Shown: positions 19,744 through 28,256 of the stretch, in pieces | Position numbering within the stretch: position 1 is the first letter of the stretch | How the letters are laid out: every line of letters begins with the position of its first letter | Source of the DNA: Miltoncostaea sp963703045 | GTDB lineage: Bacteria; Actinomycetota; Thermoleophilia; Miltoncostaeales; Miltoncostaeaceae | Direction of reading: 5' to 3' | Assembly: GCA_963703045.1 (NCBI GenBank) | Contig: OY969782.1 | Location: forward strand, 62,001-126,000 | DNA: 64,000 bases | The notes under the pieces: generated by a model | The model's database searches: none | Seen by the model: only the letters and a program-made list of their open reading frames with translations | What the model was told of the DNA's origin: nothing | Made by a program: the position numbers and the translations under genes

Positions 19744-20127
19744 ATGCCGGGCACCCCCATCACCGACGCGGAGCTGGCCGTCGTGGCAACGGTCGCCGCG
19801 CGCGAGGCCTGGGCCGACCTCTCGTCGCCGCCCTCGGAGCACGCCCCGCGCAGCATCTCCGAGCAACGGGCCGTCGCCCGCTTCGCCGCCGCGGTACCCC
19901 GTCGTCGCAGCCCCCGCTCGGCGCGCATCCGCGCCCGCGCCTCCATCGTCGCCCTGAGCGTCGTCGTGCTCGGCGTCTGCTGGTGGGTCAGCCCCACCCG
20001 CACGGCCATCGGGCTGATCGGCGCGGGCCTGTTCAGCCTGGTCGCCCTCCGCCGATCGCGCCGCCGCGCGGCGCCCTCCGGCCCGGTCCGGCGCCGGCCG
20101 TTCTCAGGCGGTGTCGGGATCCGGTAG
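19744..20127 (+). CDS. Hypothetical two-helix membrane protein
   Basis: 127 residues from ATG 19744 (AGGA 8 bases upstream; an in-frame ATG at 19726 is possible). The first 60 residues are polar and helical, then two membrane helices follow (IVALSVVVLGVCWWV and IGLIGAGLFSLVAL) with Arg-rich flanks. No family recognised. Its end overlaps the convergent GAF-ANTAR gene by 24 bases. Confidence 0.5.
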   Translation: MPGTPITDAELAVVATVAAREAWADLSSPPSEHAPRSISEQRAVARFAAAVPRRRSPRSARIRARASIVALSVVVLGVCWWVSPTRTAIGLIGAGLFSLVALRRSRRRAAPSGPVRRRPFSGGVGIR

Positions 20128-20856
20128 GCGGGCGCCGACGACGTCCTCGCCCGCGAGGGTCTCGCCGGCGAGCTCGGCGACCGGACGACGCGCGTCGCGC
20201 GCGGCGCGCCGCAGGGCGGCGAACGCGACCACGTCGCTGACGGCGTGGCGCTCCATCAGCACGCCGACGGCCCGCTCGACGACCACCCGGCGGTCGAGGG
20301 CGGTCTGCAGCTGCTCGACCACGATCCCACGGCGGCGGGTCGCCACGGCAACGCCGAGCATCGCCTCGAGCACCTCGTTGTGCGCCTCGACGGCCGCGAT
20401 GTCGCTCGTGTCCCACTCGTAGGGCTCGGAGCGGTAGACGTTGAGCGAGCCCACGACGATCCCGCCCAGCCGCGTGGGGACGCCGAGCACCGACACGACG
20501 CCCGCCGGCACCACCCGCCCCGAGAGCTCGGGCCAGCGGGGGTCGCTCGCGAGATCGGCGGTCGCGACCACCTGGCCCGTGACATAGCCGTTAACGCACG
20601 GCCCGACCGCGAGCTCCTCCTGCGCCGCCTCGAGGGCGCGGGCGGCCTCGTCGGTCGCCCCGACGTACCGCAGCGCGCTCTCCGCGTCGCCGAGCATCAG
20701 CCCGACGCCGGTGACGCTGAAGACCCGACGGGTCGCGTCGATCACGCGTGCGAGGCTCGCCTCCAGGGGCAGCTCGTCGATCGGCGACCGGGAGGAGGCG
20801 AGGGCGTCGAGGCTCTCGGCGAGCGCGGCGGGATCGACGTGCACGGGCGGCGTCAC
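20104..20856 (-). CDS. GAF and ANTAR domain RNA-binding antiterminator
   Basis: 250 residues. The GAF sensor domain (about 35-170) contains VGLMLGDAESALRYVGATDE and VSVLGVPTRLGGIVVGSLNVY. The C-terminal ANTAR domain (about 180-240) is seen as LQTALDRRVVVERAVGVLMER. ANTAR proteins bind paired hairpins in leader RNAs to prevent termination; GAF-ANTAR pairs are typical of Actinobacteria. The GTG start at 20856 overlaps the upstream STAS gene by four bases (GTGA), indicating translational coupling and a joint signalling role. Confidence 0.85.
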   Translation of the reverse strand: MTPPVHVDPAALAESLDALASSRSPIDELPLEASLARVIDATRRVFSVTGVGLMLGDAESALRYVGATDEAARALEAAQEELAVGPCVNGYVTGQVVATADLASDPRWPELSGRVVPAGVVSVLGVPTRLGGIVVGSLNVYRSEPYEWDTSDIAAVEAHNEVLEAMLGVAVATRRRGIVVEQLQTALDRRVVVERAVGVLMERHAVSDVVAFAALRRAARDARRPVAELAGETLAGEDVVGARLPDPDTA

Positions 20857-21224
20857 TCCCCGCGGTCGACCACGTCGAGCCGGTCGGAGAGGTCCAGCAG
20901 CTCGATGAGGCGCCGCGCCGGGCCCCGCCCCTGCACGACCCGCAGGCGCCTCCCGGCGTCCGCCGTCGCGGCGTGCGCATCGAGCAGCAGGCGGACGCCC
21001 GTGCTGCCCAGGAAGGTCACGGCGCGCAGGTTGACCATCACGCCGTCTCCGTCGGCCGCGGCCGCCCGCTCGAGGGCCTCGCGCGCCTCGACCTCCTGCT
21101 CGAGGTCGAGCTCGCCGTGGAAGGACACGATCGACCAGCCGTCGGACCACGACGACGCGATCCTCAGTCCGACCTCGCCCGACCCCTCGTCACTTCCGTG
21201 CTCTTCAGCGGCGACCAACGTCAC
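20853..21224 (-). CDS. STAS-domain anti-anti-sigma factor-like protein
   Basis: 123 residues of the SpoIIAA/RsbV type. STAS core: SIVSFHGELDLE, ALERAAAADGDGVMVNLRAVTFLGSTGVRLLLDA, where the serine of FLGST is the usual phosphorylation site. GTG 21224 has GAGGGA immediately upstream; TTG 21218, with better spacing, is an alternative. It is translationally coupled to the GAF-ANTAR gene. No cognate kinase or sigma factor is in the window. Confidence 0.82.
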   Translation of the reverse strand: MTLVAAEEHGSDEGSGEVGLRIASSWSDGWSIVSFHGELDLEQEVEAREALERAAAADGDGVMVNLRAVTFLGSTGVRLLLDAHAATADAGRRLRVVQGRGPARRLIELLDLSDRLDVVDRGE

Positions 21225-21349
21225 TCCCTCGCGACGCGGTCCGCAGGGTCAGGGCGGACGATTCGACACCCGGACGGGCGTCGCGCAGGGTGGCAGGAAG
21301 CTCGTACGGTCGCAACCCCATGGGCGGTCGGGCAGGAGCCCCTGCGCGC

Positions 21350-21355
21350 TAGGCT
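21350..21355 (+). promoter_or_regulatory. -10 box of leaderless rhomboid promoter
   Basis: TAGGCT, 8 bases before the ATG at 21364. Confidence 0.45.
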
Positions 21356-21363
21356 GGGAGTGG

Positions 21364-22230
21364 ATGGCGACCGCGCACGACACGGGCACGACCGAGGTCC
21401 GGCACTGCTATCGCCACCGCGATCGCGAGACCCTGCTCTCGTGCTCCAACTGCGACCGACCCATCTGCACGTCGTGCATGACGACGGCCGCCGTGGGCAT
21501 GCGCTGCCCGGAGTGCGCGGGCGGCGGCGCAACGACGCTCCGCGCCCCGCGCGCGGCGGCGCGGGCCGCGACGCGCTCGGGCCAGCCCGTCGTCACCGCG
21601 ACCCTGATCGCGCTCAACGTGCTGGCCTACATCGCCGAGTCGGTGCAGGGCGTGGGCGTGCGCGGCGTGGGCGGCTCGTCGCTGGTCCAGGACGGGGCGG
21701 TCTTCGGCCCCGCCGTGGCCGATGGCGAGTGGTGGCGCATGGTCACCGGCGGGTTCCTGCACGCGGGCATCATCCACATCGGCTTCAACATGTACCTGCT
21801 GTGGCTGCTCGGGGGGGCGCTCGAGCGGTACGCCGGCCCGGGCAGGATGCTGGCGATCTACTCCAGCGCGATCCTGTGGGGGTCGGCGGGCGCGCTGCTG
21901 TTCAGCCCCGATTCGCTCACGGTGGGCGCATCGGGCGGCGTGTTCGGCCTGATGGCGGCCGTCTACCTGCTCGAGCGCCAGCGCGGGGTCGCGTTGCTCG
22001 GCTCGACGGTGGGGATGCTCCTGCTGATCAACCTCGTGATCACCTTCGTGCTGCCGGGCATCTCCATCGGCGGCCATCTCGGGGGCATCCTCGGCGGCGC
22101 GCTCGCCGGCTTCATCCTCTCCGGCTTCGGCAAGGGCCACATGGCGTACGGCCGGCTCGGGGCGCCCGGGTGGGTCTCCGTCGCCGGGGTGATGGTGGGG
22201 GCCGTGGTGCTCGGCGTGCTGGTCGCCTAG
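21364..22230 (+). CDS. Rhomboid-family intramembrane serine protease with zinc-finger N-terminus
   Basis: 288 residues. The N-terminal B-box-like zinc finger (CYRHRDRETLLSCSNCDRP, ICTSCM, CPEC; about 14-55) faces the cytoplasm. Six membrane helices follow. Rhomboid features: HIGFNMYLLWLLG (first active-site helix region), the catalytic serine in VGASGGVFGLMAA, and the catalytic histidine in SIGGHLGGILGG. This architecture is widespread in Actinobacteria and substrates are unknown. ATG 21364 was chosen as the first start after the -10 box and because the zinc finger then begins near residue 14. Confidence 0.9.
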   Translation: MATAHDTGTTEVRHCYRHRDRETLLSCSNCDRPICTSCMTTAAVGMRCPECAGGGATTLRAPRAAARAATRSGQPVVTATLIALNVLAYIAESVQGVGVRGVGGSSLVQDGAVFGPAVADGEWWRMVTGGFLHAGIIHIGFNMYLLWLLGGALERYAGPGRMLAIYSSAILWGSAGALLFSPDSLTVGASGGVFGLMAAVYLLERQRGVALLGSTVGMLLLINLVITFVLPGISIGGHLGGILGGALAGFILSGFGKGHMAYGRLGAPGWVSVAGVMVGAVVLGVLVA

Positions 22231-22249
22231 CTCCCGCGGGCGGGACCGG

Positions 22250-23278
22250 TCAGGCCGAGCCGAGCTCGCCGACGCGCTCGATCAGGCCGGCCACCAGGCG
22301 CACCGAGGCGTCGACGTCGTCCGGGTGGCAGGCCTCGACGCTCGAGTGGACGTACCGGGTGGGTATCGAGACGCATCCCGCGATCGCGCCGAGGCCCGAG
22401 AGCTGCAGGCTGCCGGTGTCGGTGCCGCCGCGGTTGGCCACGTGGAACTGGTGGGGGATGTCGCCATCGACGGCGATGCGCGTCAGCAGGTCGACCAGCT
22501 CGTGGGCGCCGATGGCGCTGGCGTCCATGATCCGGATCGCCGTGCCGCGGCCGAGCCGCGTGCTGGGCCCCGACGGCGGCGACCCCGGCCCGTCGTCGGC
22601 CGGGCACGTGTCGATGGCGAGGGCGATGTCGGGAAGGGTGCGCGCGGTCGCCACCCGGGCTCCGCGCAGGCCCACCTCCTCCTGCACCGTCGCGGCGGCG
22701 ACGACCTCGGCGGGGGACGCGCCGGCCATGCGCATGGCCTCGATCATCACGTAGACGCCGACGCGGTTGTCGAGCGCCTTGCCGGTGACGAGGTCGCCGA
22801 GCGGGCGCACACGGCGGATGCGGGTGGCGCGGTCACCGGGCCTGACGAGCTCACGCACCCGGTCGGCGGGCAGGCCGACATCGATGGCGAGGTCGGTCAC
22901 CTCGAGGTTCTTGCCGCGGTCCCCCTGCTCGAGCAGGTGGACCGGCGTCAACCCGACGATCCCCTCCACCTCCTCCCGCCCGAGCACGCACACCCGTTGC
23001 CCGACCAGGGTGCGCGCGTCCCACCCGCCCACCGGGATCACCCGCAGGTACCCGCGGTCCTCGACGTGGGTCACCATGAGCGAGATCTCGTCCATGTGGG
23101 CCGCCAGCATCAGCCGGCGACCGTCCCCGCCGCGGATCCCCGAGAGGTTGCCGAGCGGATCGACCTCGACCCGATCGCACAGGGCCTCCAGCTCGGGCCT
23201 CACGATGTCGCGTACCCGCTCCTCGCGCCCGGAGGGTCCGGGCGCCTCGGCGAGGGCGCTGAGCAGCGGCAGGTCCAC
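22250..23278 (-). CDS. M42-family metallo-aminopeptidase
   Basis: 342 residues, di-metal cytosolic aminopeptidase of the glutamyl aminopeptidase/endoglucanase-M group, often a large tetrahedral complex. Metal and active-site motifs: MLAAHMDEISLMV, LDNRVG, TVQEEVGLRGA, AIDTCPADD and NRGGTDTGSLQLS. The GTG start at 23278 fits a TAGTCT box 8 bases upstream; TTG 23287 is possible. It is divergent from the second ABC-F gene. Confidence 0.9.
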   Translation of the reverse strand: MDLPLLSALAEAPGPSGREERVRDIVRPELEALCDRVEVDPLGNLSGIRGGDGRRLMLAAHMDEISLMVTHVEDRGYLRVIPVGGWDARTLVGQRVCVLGREEVEGIVGLTPVHLLEQGDRGKNLEVTDLAIDVGLPADRVRELVRPGDRATRIRRVRPLGDLVTGKALDNRVGVYVMIEAMRMAGASPAEVVAAATVQEEVGLRGARVATARTLPDIALAIDTCPADDGPGSPPSGPSTRLGRGTAIRIMDASAIGAHELVDLLTRIAVDGDIPHQFHVANRGGTDTGSLQLSGLGAIAGCVSIPTRYVHSSVEACHPDDVDASVRLVAGLIERVGELGSA

Positions 23279-23286
23279 GGCCGCCA

Positions 23287-23292
23287 AGACTA
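23287..23292 (-). promoter_or_regulatory. -10 box of leaderless M42 peptidase promoter
   Basis: TAGTCT on the minus strand, 8 bases before the GTG at 23278. Confidence 0.4.
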
Positions 23293-23317
23293 GTGGCCGG
23301 TGTGCCACCCTGCCGGG

Positions 23318-24949
23318 GTGCTGGCGCTCGACGCGATCTCGCTGGCCTTCGGGCCCCGTCGCGTGCTCGGCGGGGTGTCGCTGATCGTGCCCGACGACGC
23401 CCGGATCGGCGTGGTCGGCCCCAACGGCATCGGCAAATCGACGCTGCTGCGGGTGATGGCGGGCCGGCAGGCTCCCGACGCGGGCACGGTGCACCGTGCC
23501 CCTCCCGACCTGCGCGTCGGGTTGCTCGACCAGCGCGGCCGGCCGGCGGGCGACGAGACCGTCGCCGAGCACCTCGCCCGCCGCACCGGCGTGGCGGCCG
23601 CCGAGGCGCGGCTCGACGCGCTGACGGCCGCCCTGGCCGACGATCCCGGGCGGGTCGACGAGTACTCCGAGGCGCTCGAGGCGTTCCTCGCCCTCGGGGG
23701 CGACGACCTGGCCGCCCGGTCGGGCGCGGCACTCACCGAGGTCGGCCTCCCGCCCGATCGCCTCGATCTGCCGATGGGCGCCCTCTCGGGCGGGCAGGCG
23801 GCCCGGGTGGGGCTCGCCGCCCTGGCCCTCGCGCGGCTCGACCTGCTTCTGCTGGACGAGCCCACGAACGACCTCGACTTCGCCGGCCTGGAGATCCTCG
23901 AGCGCCTCGTCGGGGCCCATCGCGGGGCGATCGTGATGGTGTCGCACGACCGGGCGTTCCTCGATCGGTGCGCGCGGAGGATCGTCGAGATCACCGAGCC
24001 CGACCACGAGGTGCGCGAGTACGCCGGAGGGTGGACCGACTACGTCGCCCAGCGCGATCGGGCCCGCGAGCGTCAGTACGACGCCCACGGGCGCTACGCG
24101 AGCGAGAAGGGCCGGCTCGAGGACCGCATGCGCCGGCAACGGGCGTGGTCGGAGGAGGGCGTCAAGAAGGAGAAGAAGCGGCCGAAGGACCCGGACAAGA
24201 TCGGGCGGGCGATGCGGGCCGAGCGCTCGGAGCAGCAGGCGTCGAAGGTGCGTGCCACCGAGCGCGCCATCGAGCGGCTCGACGCCGTCGAGAAGCCCTG
24301 GGAGGGCTGGCGCCTGCAGCTGCGGCTCGCGTCGGGGCGGGGCGGCGGCGACGTGGTCGCCGTGCTGGAGGGTGCCGTCGTGGAGCGCGGGAGCTTCCGC
24401 CTGGGGCCGGTCGATCTCGACGTGCGTCGCGGCGACCGGCTCGTGGTGACCGGACCGAACGGGGGCGGCAAGAGCACGCTCATCGCGGCGCTGCTGGGGA
24501 GGATCCCCCTCGCGGCCGGCGCCGGGCGCACCGGTCCCTCGATCGTGGTCGGCGAGATCGAGCAGGAGCGCACGGCGCTGTTCGGCGCCCCCCGGCTGCT
24601 CGACGCGGTGGTGGCACGTTCCGGCCTGCGCGCCGAGGAGGCCCGGACGCTCCTGGCCAAGTTCTCCCTCGACGCCGACCGGGTCGAGCGCCCGGCCGAG
24701 GATCTCTCGCCCGGCGAGCGCACCCGCGCGCTGATGGCGATCCTCGCCGCGCGCGAGGTGACCTGCCTCGTCCTCGACGAGCCCACCAACCACCTCGACC
24801 TCGAGGCGATCGAGCAACTCGAGCAGGCGCTCGAGGACTACGGCGGGGCGCTCCTGCTCGTGACCCACGACCGTCGCATGCTCGAGAGGGTCGTCGTCGG
24901 CCGGCGCCTCCGGGTCGTCGACGGGCGGGTCGAGGAGCTGCCCGCCTAG
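23318..24949 (+). CDS. Second ABC-F family ATPase
   Basis: 543 residues; two cassettes, no membrane part. First: GPNGIGKSTLLRV, LSGGQAARVGLA, LLLDEPTNDLDF. Second: GPNGGGKSTLIA, LSPGERTRALMA, LDEPTNHLDLEAIEQLEQ. The linker region (about 240-320) is rich in Lys/Arg (KKEKKRPKDPDK), as in ribosome-binding ABC-F proteins. GTG 23318 starts at the canonical LALDAISLAFG; GTG 23300 is in frame. Its TAG stop is interlocked with the convergent gene in CTAG 24946-24949. It differs in sequence from the ABC-F at 11.6 kb, so it is not a recent duplicate. Confidence 0.88.
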   Translation: MLALDAISLAFGPRRVLGGVSLIVPDDARIGVVGPNGIGKSTLLRVMAGRQAPDAGTVHRAPPDLRVGLLDQRGRPAGDETVAEHLARRTGVAAAEARLDALTAALADDPGRVDEYSEALEAFLALGGDDLAARSGAALTEVGLPPDRLDLPMGALSGGQAARVGLAALALARLDLLLLDEPTNDLDFAGLEILERLVGAHRGAIVMVSHDRAFLDRCARRIVEITEPDHEVREYAGGWTDYVAQRDRARERQYDAHGRYASEKGRLEDRMRRQRAWSEEGVKKEKKRPKDPDKIGRAMRAERSEQQASKVRATERAIERLDAVEKPWEGWRLQLRLASGRGGGDVVAVLEGAVVERGSFRLGPVDLDVRRGDRLVVTGPNGGGKSTLIAALLGRIPLAAGAGRTGPSIVVGEIEQERTALFGAPRLLDAVVARSGLRAEEARTLLAKFSLDADRVERPAEDLSPGERTRALMAILAAREVTCLVLDEPTNHLDLEAIEQLEQALEDYGGALLLVTHDRRMLERVVVGRRLRVVDGRVEELPA

Positions 24950-25635
24950 CCGCCCGCGCGGGCCAGGCCGGCGCGCCAGAGCGCCGCCACCGCCGCGTCG
25001 GTCGCGGCGAGCGCCGCCCCGAGCGCGGCCATGTCGTCGCGGATCGACGCCAGGCTCTCGGCCGGGCCGCGCGCGGCCGTGCGGGTGGCGGCGGCCTCCG
25101 CGCGGATGAGGGCGTCGCGCATGTCCTGACGGGCGGCCTCGTGGGCGTGGACCTCCCGCGCGAGGTCCACGAGGCGCCGGTCGGGCGGCGGCCCCTCCGC
25201 GACCGCGGGGGCGGCGTCGCCGAGGTCGGCGAACGGGTCGCGCACGAGGGCCGCGGCCCACGCCGCCTCGGCGCCCCCGGCACCCGCCCGCAGGGCGTCC
25301 AGGGCGCGCCAGGTGCTGGCGCCGAACCCCGGCAGCACGACCCTTCCGGGACCGTCCGGCGCGAGCTCGCCCGCCAGCAGCAGCTCGTCGATCGCCGCGA
25401 GGGCGCGGTCGCGGCGCCGTCGCCGCTCGGCCCGCGGACCCCGCTCCTCGGGCGTCGGGTCGGAGGGGGGTTCTGACCCCGTCGCCGCGTCGAGCACGGC
25501 CCGGCCCGCCGGATCGGCCTCGAGCAGCGCGACGAGGCGGTCGGCCTCCAGCGCCGAGGGCGGTCCGCCGGCGGCGGCGCGCCGCCCCGTCTCGTCGCGG
25601 GCGGCGCGCAGCATGCGGGCGGCCGCGGGGCTCAC
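24946..25635 (-). CDS. Hypothetical helical protein (229 residues)
   Basis: Alanine- and arginine-rich, predicted almost wholly helical, without cysteines, signal peptide or membrane segment. RDPFADLGDAAPAVAE and LREVHAHEAARQ-like stretches suggest a C-terminal coiled region. GTG 25635 overlaps the stop of the oxidoreductase gene (GTGA), so it is translated as part of that operon. No family recognised. Confidence 0.6.
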   Translation of the reverse strand: MSPAAARMLRAARDETGRRAAAGGPPSALEADRLVALLEADPAGRAVLDAATGSEPPSDPTPEERGPRAERRRRRDRALAAIDELLLAGELAPDGPGRVVLPGFGASTWRALDALRAGAGGAEAAWAAALVRDPFADLGDAAPAVAEGPPPDRRLVDLAREVHAHEAARQDMRDALIRAEAAATRTAARGPAESLASIRDDMAALGAALAATDAAVAALWRAGLARAGG

Positions 25636-26636
25636 CCGATGGTCAGGACCAGCTTGCCGAAGTGATCTCCGGCCTCCTCGCGGGCGTGCGCCCCGGCGGC
25701 GTCGGCCAGGGGGCGGACCGAGTCGATCACCGGCGCCCAGCCGTTGTGCTCGACGGTGGCGAGCAGGCCGGCGAAGTCGCGCGGGCTCCCCATCGTGGTG
25801 CCGAGCAGCGAGACCTGGCCCATCGTGACCGGCCGCACCATCAGCTCGACCTTGCCGCCGCCGGTGCCGCCGAAGGCGACCACCCGCCCGCCGGGACGGA
25901 CGCATCCGATGCTGTCGGCCCACGTGGACCCGACCGAGTCGATCACCACGTTGACGCCGCCGCCGGAGAGCCCCTTCACCTCGGACACCCAGTCCCCGCC
26001 GGTGTAGTCGACCCCGGCCGAGGCCCCGAGGTCGCGCGCCCTCGCGAGCTTCTCGCCCGACGACGAGGTCACGATCACCCGGCACCCGGCGGCGCGGGCG
26101 ATGTGGAGCGCCATGGTGGCGACGCCGCCGCCGATCCCGATGATCAGCACGGTCTCGCCCGGGCGCACCCGGGCCCGGCTGACGAGGGCGCGGTAGGCGG
26201 TCAGGCCGGCCAGCGGCAGGGCGGCCGACTCCTCCCACGACAGTCGGGCGGGCCGCGGCAGCACGTTCTCGGCGGGGAGCCGGATCAGCTCGGCGTACGT
26301 GCCGTCGTCGGGGCCGCCGAGGATGCGGAAGCCCGGTGCCGGCGCGGCCTCGCCGCCGCCCCAGCCGAGCGAGGGCAGCACGACCACCTCGTCGCCCTCC
26401 GAGACGCCCGACACGCCCGCGCCCACGGTGCGCACGGTGCCCGCGCCGTCGGAGCCCGGGATCACCGGGAGGGGGCTCGGGGCGACGCCCTTGCGCAGGT
26501 AGACGTCCCGGCGGTTGAGGGCTGCCGCCCGGAGGGCCACGACCACCTCGCCGGGGCCGGCGGTGGGGTCGTCGGCGGTGCCGAGGGACAGGACCTCGGG
26601 GCCGCCGGTCTCGGTCAGGACGATCGCGTTCACCAT
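25632..26636 (-). CDS. Medium-chain dehydrogenase/reductase, quinone oxidoreductase type
   Basis: 334 residues with the MDR fold: GroES-like N-domain (PVIPGSDGAGTVRTVGAGV) and a Rossmann domain with IIGIGGGVATMALHIARAAG. The zinc-ligand cysteines of alcohol dehydrogenases are absent, so it belongs with zinc-free NADPH:quinone or enoyl reductases. Substrate unknown. The ATG at 26636 has GGAGG four bases upstream, and a TAGGCT box lies 28 bases before the start. It is downstream of DUF309 and couples to the hypothetical gene. Confidence 0.85.
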   Translation of the reverse strand: MVNAIVLTETGGPEVLSLGTADDPTAGPGEVVVALRAAALNRRDVYLRKGVAPSPLPVIPGSDGAGTVRTVGAGVSGVSEGDEVVVLPSLGWGGGEAAPAPGFRILGGPDDGTYAELIRLPAENVLPRPARLSWEESAALPLAGLTAYRALVSRARVRPGETVLIIGIGGGVATMALHIARAAGCRVIVTSSSGEKLARARDLGASAGVDYTGGDWVSEVKGLSGGGVNVVIDSVGSTWADSIGCVRPGGRVVAFGGTGGGKVELMVRPVTMGQVSLLGTTMGSPRDFAGLLATVEHNGWAPVIDSVRPLADAAGAHAREEAGDHFGKLVLTIG

Positions 26637-26662
26637 CTACCTCCGGGCGCGGTTGACGCCCG

Positions 26663-27055
26663 TCAGCCTACGGCCGGGGCCGGCGGCGCGCCGACCACGA
26701 TGGTCGGCGCGACGATCGCGGGACGCGGCCCGCCCGCGTCCCAGGCCGCGAAGGCGTCGCCGAGGCCCCCGGCGGCCGCCCGCCACGCCGAGATGTTGAC
26801 CCCCATGTAGCCCGGCGGGGCGTCCCGCAGGTTGGCGAGGGCGCGGGCGAGCAGCACGCGCGCCCCGTGGGGGTTGCCGCGGCGGTGGTGCTCGAGCGCC
26901 ACCGACCACTGGATCAGGCCCTGCAGGAACCTCATCGGCAGCTCGTCCGAGCGACGCCACACCGCCTCGAGCGCCTCGTGCGCGTCGAAGTACCGTCCCG
27001 CCGAGTAGAGGGCGGCGAACTCGGCCAGCGCCCGGCGGCGCGCCGGGCCGTCCAC
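26663..27055 (-). CDS. DUF309 domain protein
   Basis: 130 residues. The helical DUF309 signature is clear: YSAGRYFDAHEALEAVWRR ... FLQGLIQWSVALEHHRRGN. Members are small cytoplasmic helical-bundle proteins of unknown function. The start is GTG 27055, nine bases after the stop of the secreted hydrolase gene, suggesting one transcription unit running to 24946. Confidence 0.8.
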   Translation of the reverse strand: MDGPARRRALAEFAALYSAGRYFDAHEALEAVWRRSDELPMRFLQGLIQWSVALEHHRRGNPHGARVLLARALANLRDAPPGYMGVNISAWRAAAGGLGDAFAAWDAGGPRPAIVAPTIVVGAPPAPAVG

Positions 27056-27064
27056 CGGCGTCCG

Positions 27065-28189
27065 CTAGCCCGTGGCCGGGCGGGTCGCGTGCAGCAGCGG
27101 GAAGGGGTCGATCCTCTCGCCGCCGCGCTCCCAGGCCACGCGCAGCAGGCCGGCGCCGTCCCCCAGGTGCCGGCCCGCGACGACGGCCGCCCCGTCGCCG
27201 ATGCCCGGGCGGTACGAGGCCAGCGGCCCGTAGCCCAGCCGGTCGCCCTCGGAGGTCTCGATCCAGAAGGCGATGCCGGCCTCGCGCTCGGCGGCGTCCG
27301 CGCCGGCCAGCGTGCCCGTCGCCATGGCCACGACGGCGTCGCCCCCGCCGCTCGCGATCGTGACCGCGCACTGCATGCGCCCGCCGTCGCACGTGTCCGG
27401 CCCGGGCTCGGAGAACGAGTCGCGGTATCCCACGGGCGCGCCCGGCGGCAGCGCGAGGGGGAACGCGAAGCCCGGGATCGTCGCGGCCCGGCCGGTCGCG
27501 GGGTCGGCCCCGTGCGCCCCGCGCGGACCGCCGACGCGTGGCCTGGCCCCGCCCCACACGGTGACGACGGGGGGGCCGGACGCTGCGGTCGCCCCGTCCG
27601 CGGGCGCGAGCGGGACGGCGCCGGCGCACCCGGGTACCGCGTCCTGGGCGGCGGCGAGCACGGGGCGGGCCGGGTCGCCGCCGAGCGCCGCGTAGTACGC
27701 CCCGACGCCGGCCTGCCAGAACGCGTTGAGGCCGGAGGGGTCGTTCGCCGCGCCGAGGGGCGCCCACTTGGCGCCGATGTCGCCGATCATCACCCGGCCC
27801 TCGGCCAGGTAGTAGGCGCCGAGCACCCGGGCGGCGCGGCGGATGGCGTCGGCGTCGCTCGCGAAGGCGATGCCCGGACCGAGCCCGAAGGGGTTGTGGA
27901 TCGCCTGCGACGGGACGTAGGTCTCGAGCAGCGTCTCGTGCGCGGCGATCGCGACCAGGGCGCGGGGGTCGAGGCCCACGGCCCGGGCCTCGGCGACGAA
28001 GACGGCCCCCTCGCCGGCCAGCGGGCTCCCGGCCCGCGTCAGCATCGCGTCGATGCCGGCCGCGTCGGTGGGCGCCACGCACACCATGTGCGCACCGATG
28101 CCGTCCGTCGCGGCGGCGGCCGGGCCCACGGGTGCGCCGGCGAGGGCGGCCGCGCCCAGCAGGGCCGCGAGGACGGTGCGTGCGCGCAT
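27065..28189 (-). CDS. Secreted glucosaminidase-like protein with degenerate M23-like C-terminus
   Basis: 374 residues with a signal peptide (RTVLAALLGAAALAG ... AAAA, cleavage near residue 26). The N-domain resembles glucosaminidase/lysozyme-like muramidases (ALVAIAAHETLLETYV, HNPFGLGPGIAF, YYLAEGRVMIGDI). The C-terminal half looks like a LytM/M23 barrel (AVVAMATGTLAG ... VVAGRHLGD ... RIDPFPLL), but the HXH metal ligands are missing, so that part may only bind peptidoglycan. The domain call is by pattern, not search. ATG 28189 follows a TACACT box by 8 bases. Confidence 0.6.
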   Translation of the reverse strand: MRARTVLAALLGAAALAGAPVGPAAAATDGIGAHMVCVAPTDAAGIDAMLTRAGSPLAGEGAVFVAEARAVGLDPRALVAIAAHETLLETYVPSQAIHNPFGLGPGIAFASDADAIRRAARVLGAYYLAEGRVMIGDIGAKWAPLGAANDPSGLNAFWQAGVGAYYAALGGDPARPVLAAAQDAVPGCAGAVPLAPADGATAASGPPVVTVWGGARPRVGGPRGAHGADPATGRAATIPGFAFPLALPPGAPVGYRDSFSEPGPDTCDGGRMQCAVTIASGGGDAVVAMATGTLAGADAAEREAGIAFWIETSEGDRLGYGPLASYRPGIGDGAAVVAGRHLGDGAGLLRVAWERGGERIDPFPLLHATRPATG

Positions 28190-28197
28190 CGGGCGGG

Positions 28198-28203
28198 AGT
28201 GTA
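28198..28203 (-). promoter_or_regulatory. -10 box of leaderless promoter, secreted hydrolase
   Basis: TACACT on the minus strand, 8 bases before the ATG at 28189. Possible single promoter of the 28.2-24.9 kb operon. Confidence 0.4.
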
Positions 28204-28242
28204 GGGCAGGTGCGCGCGCCTCCCCTCGGGAGCCGGTCCCGC

Positions 28243-28248
28243 TAGCCT
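28243..28248 (+). promoter_or_regulatory. -10 box of leaderless promoter, small membrane protein
   Basis: TAGCCT, 8 bases before ATG 28257 (5 before an in-frame GTG at 28254). Confidence 0.4.
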
Positions 28249-28256
28249 CCGTCGTG

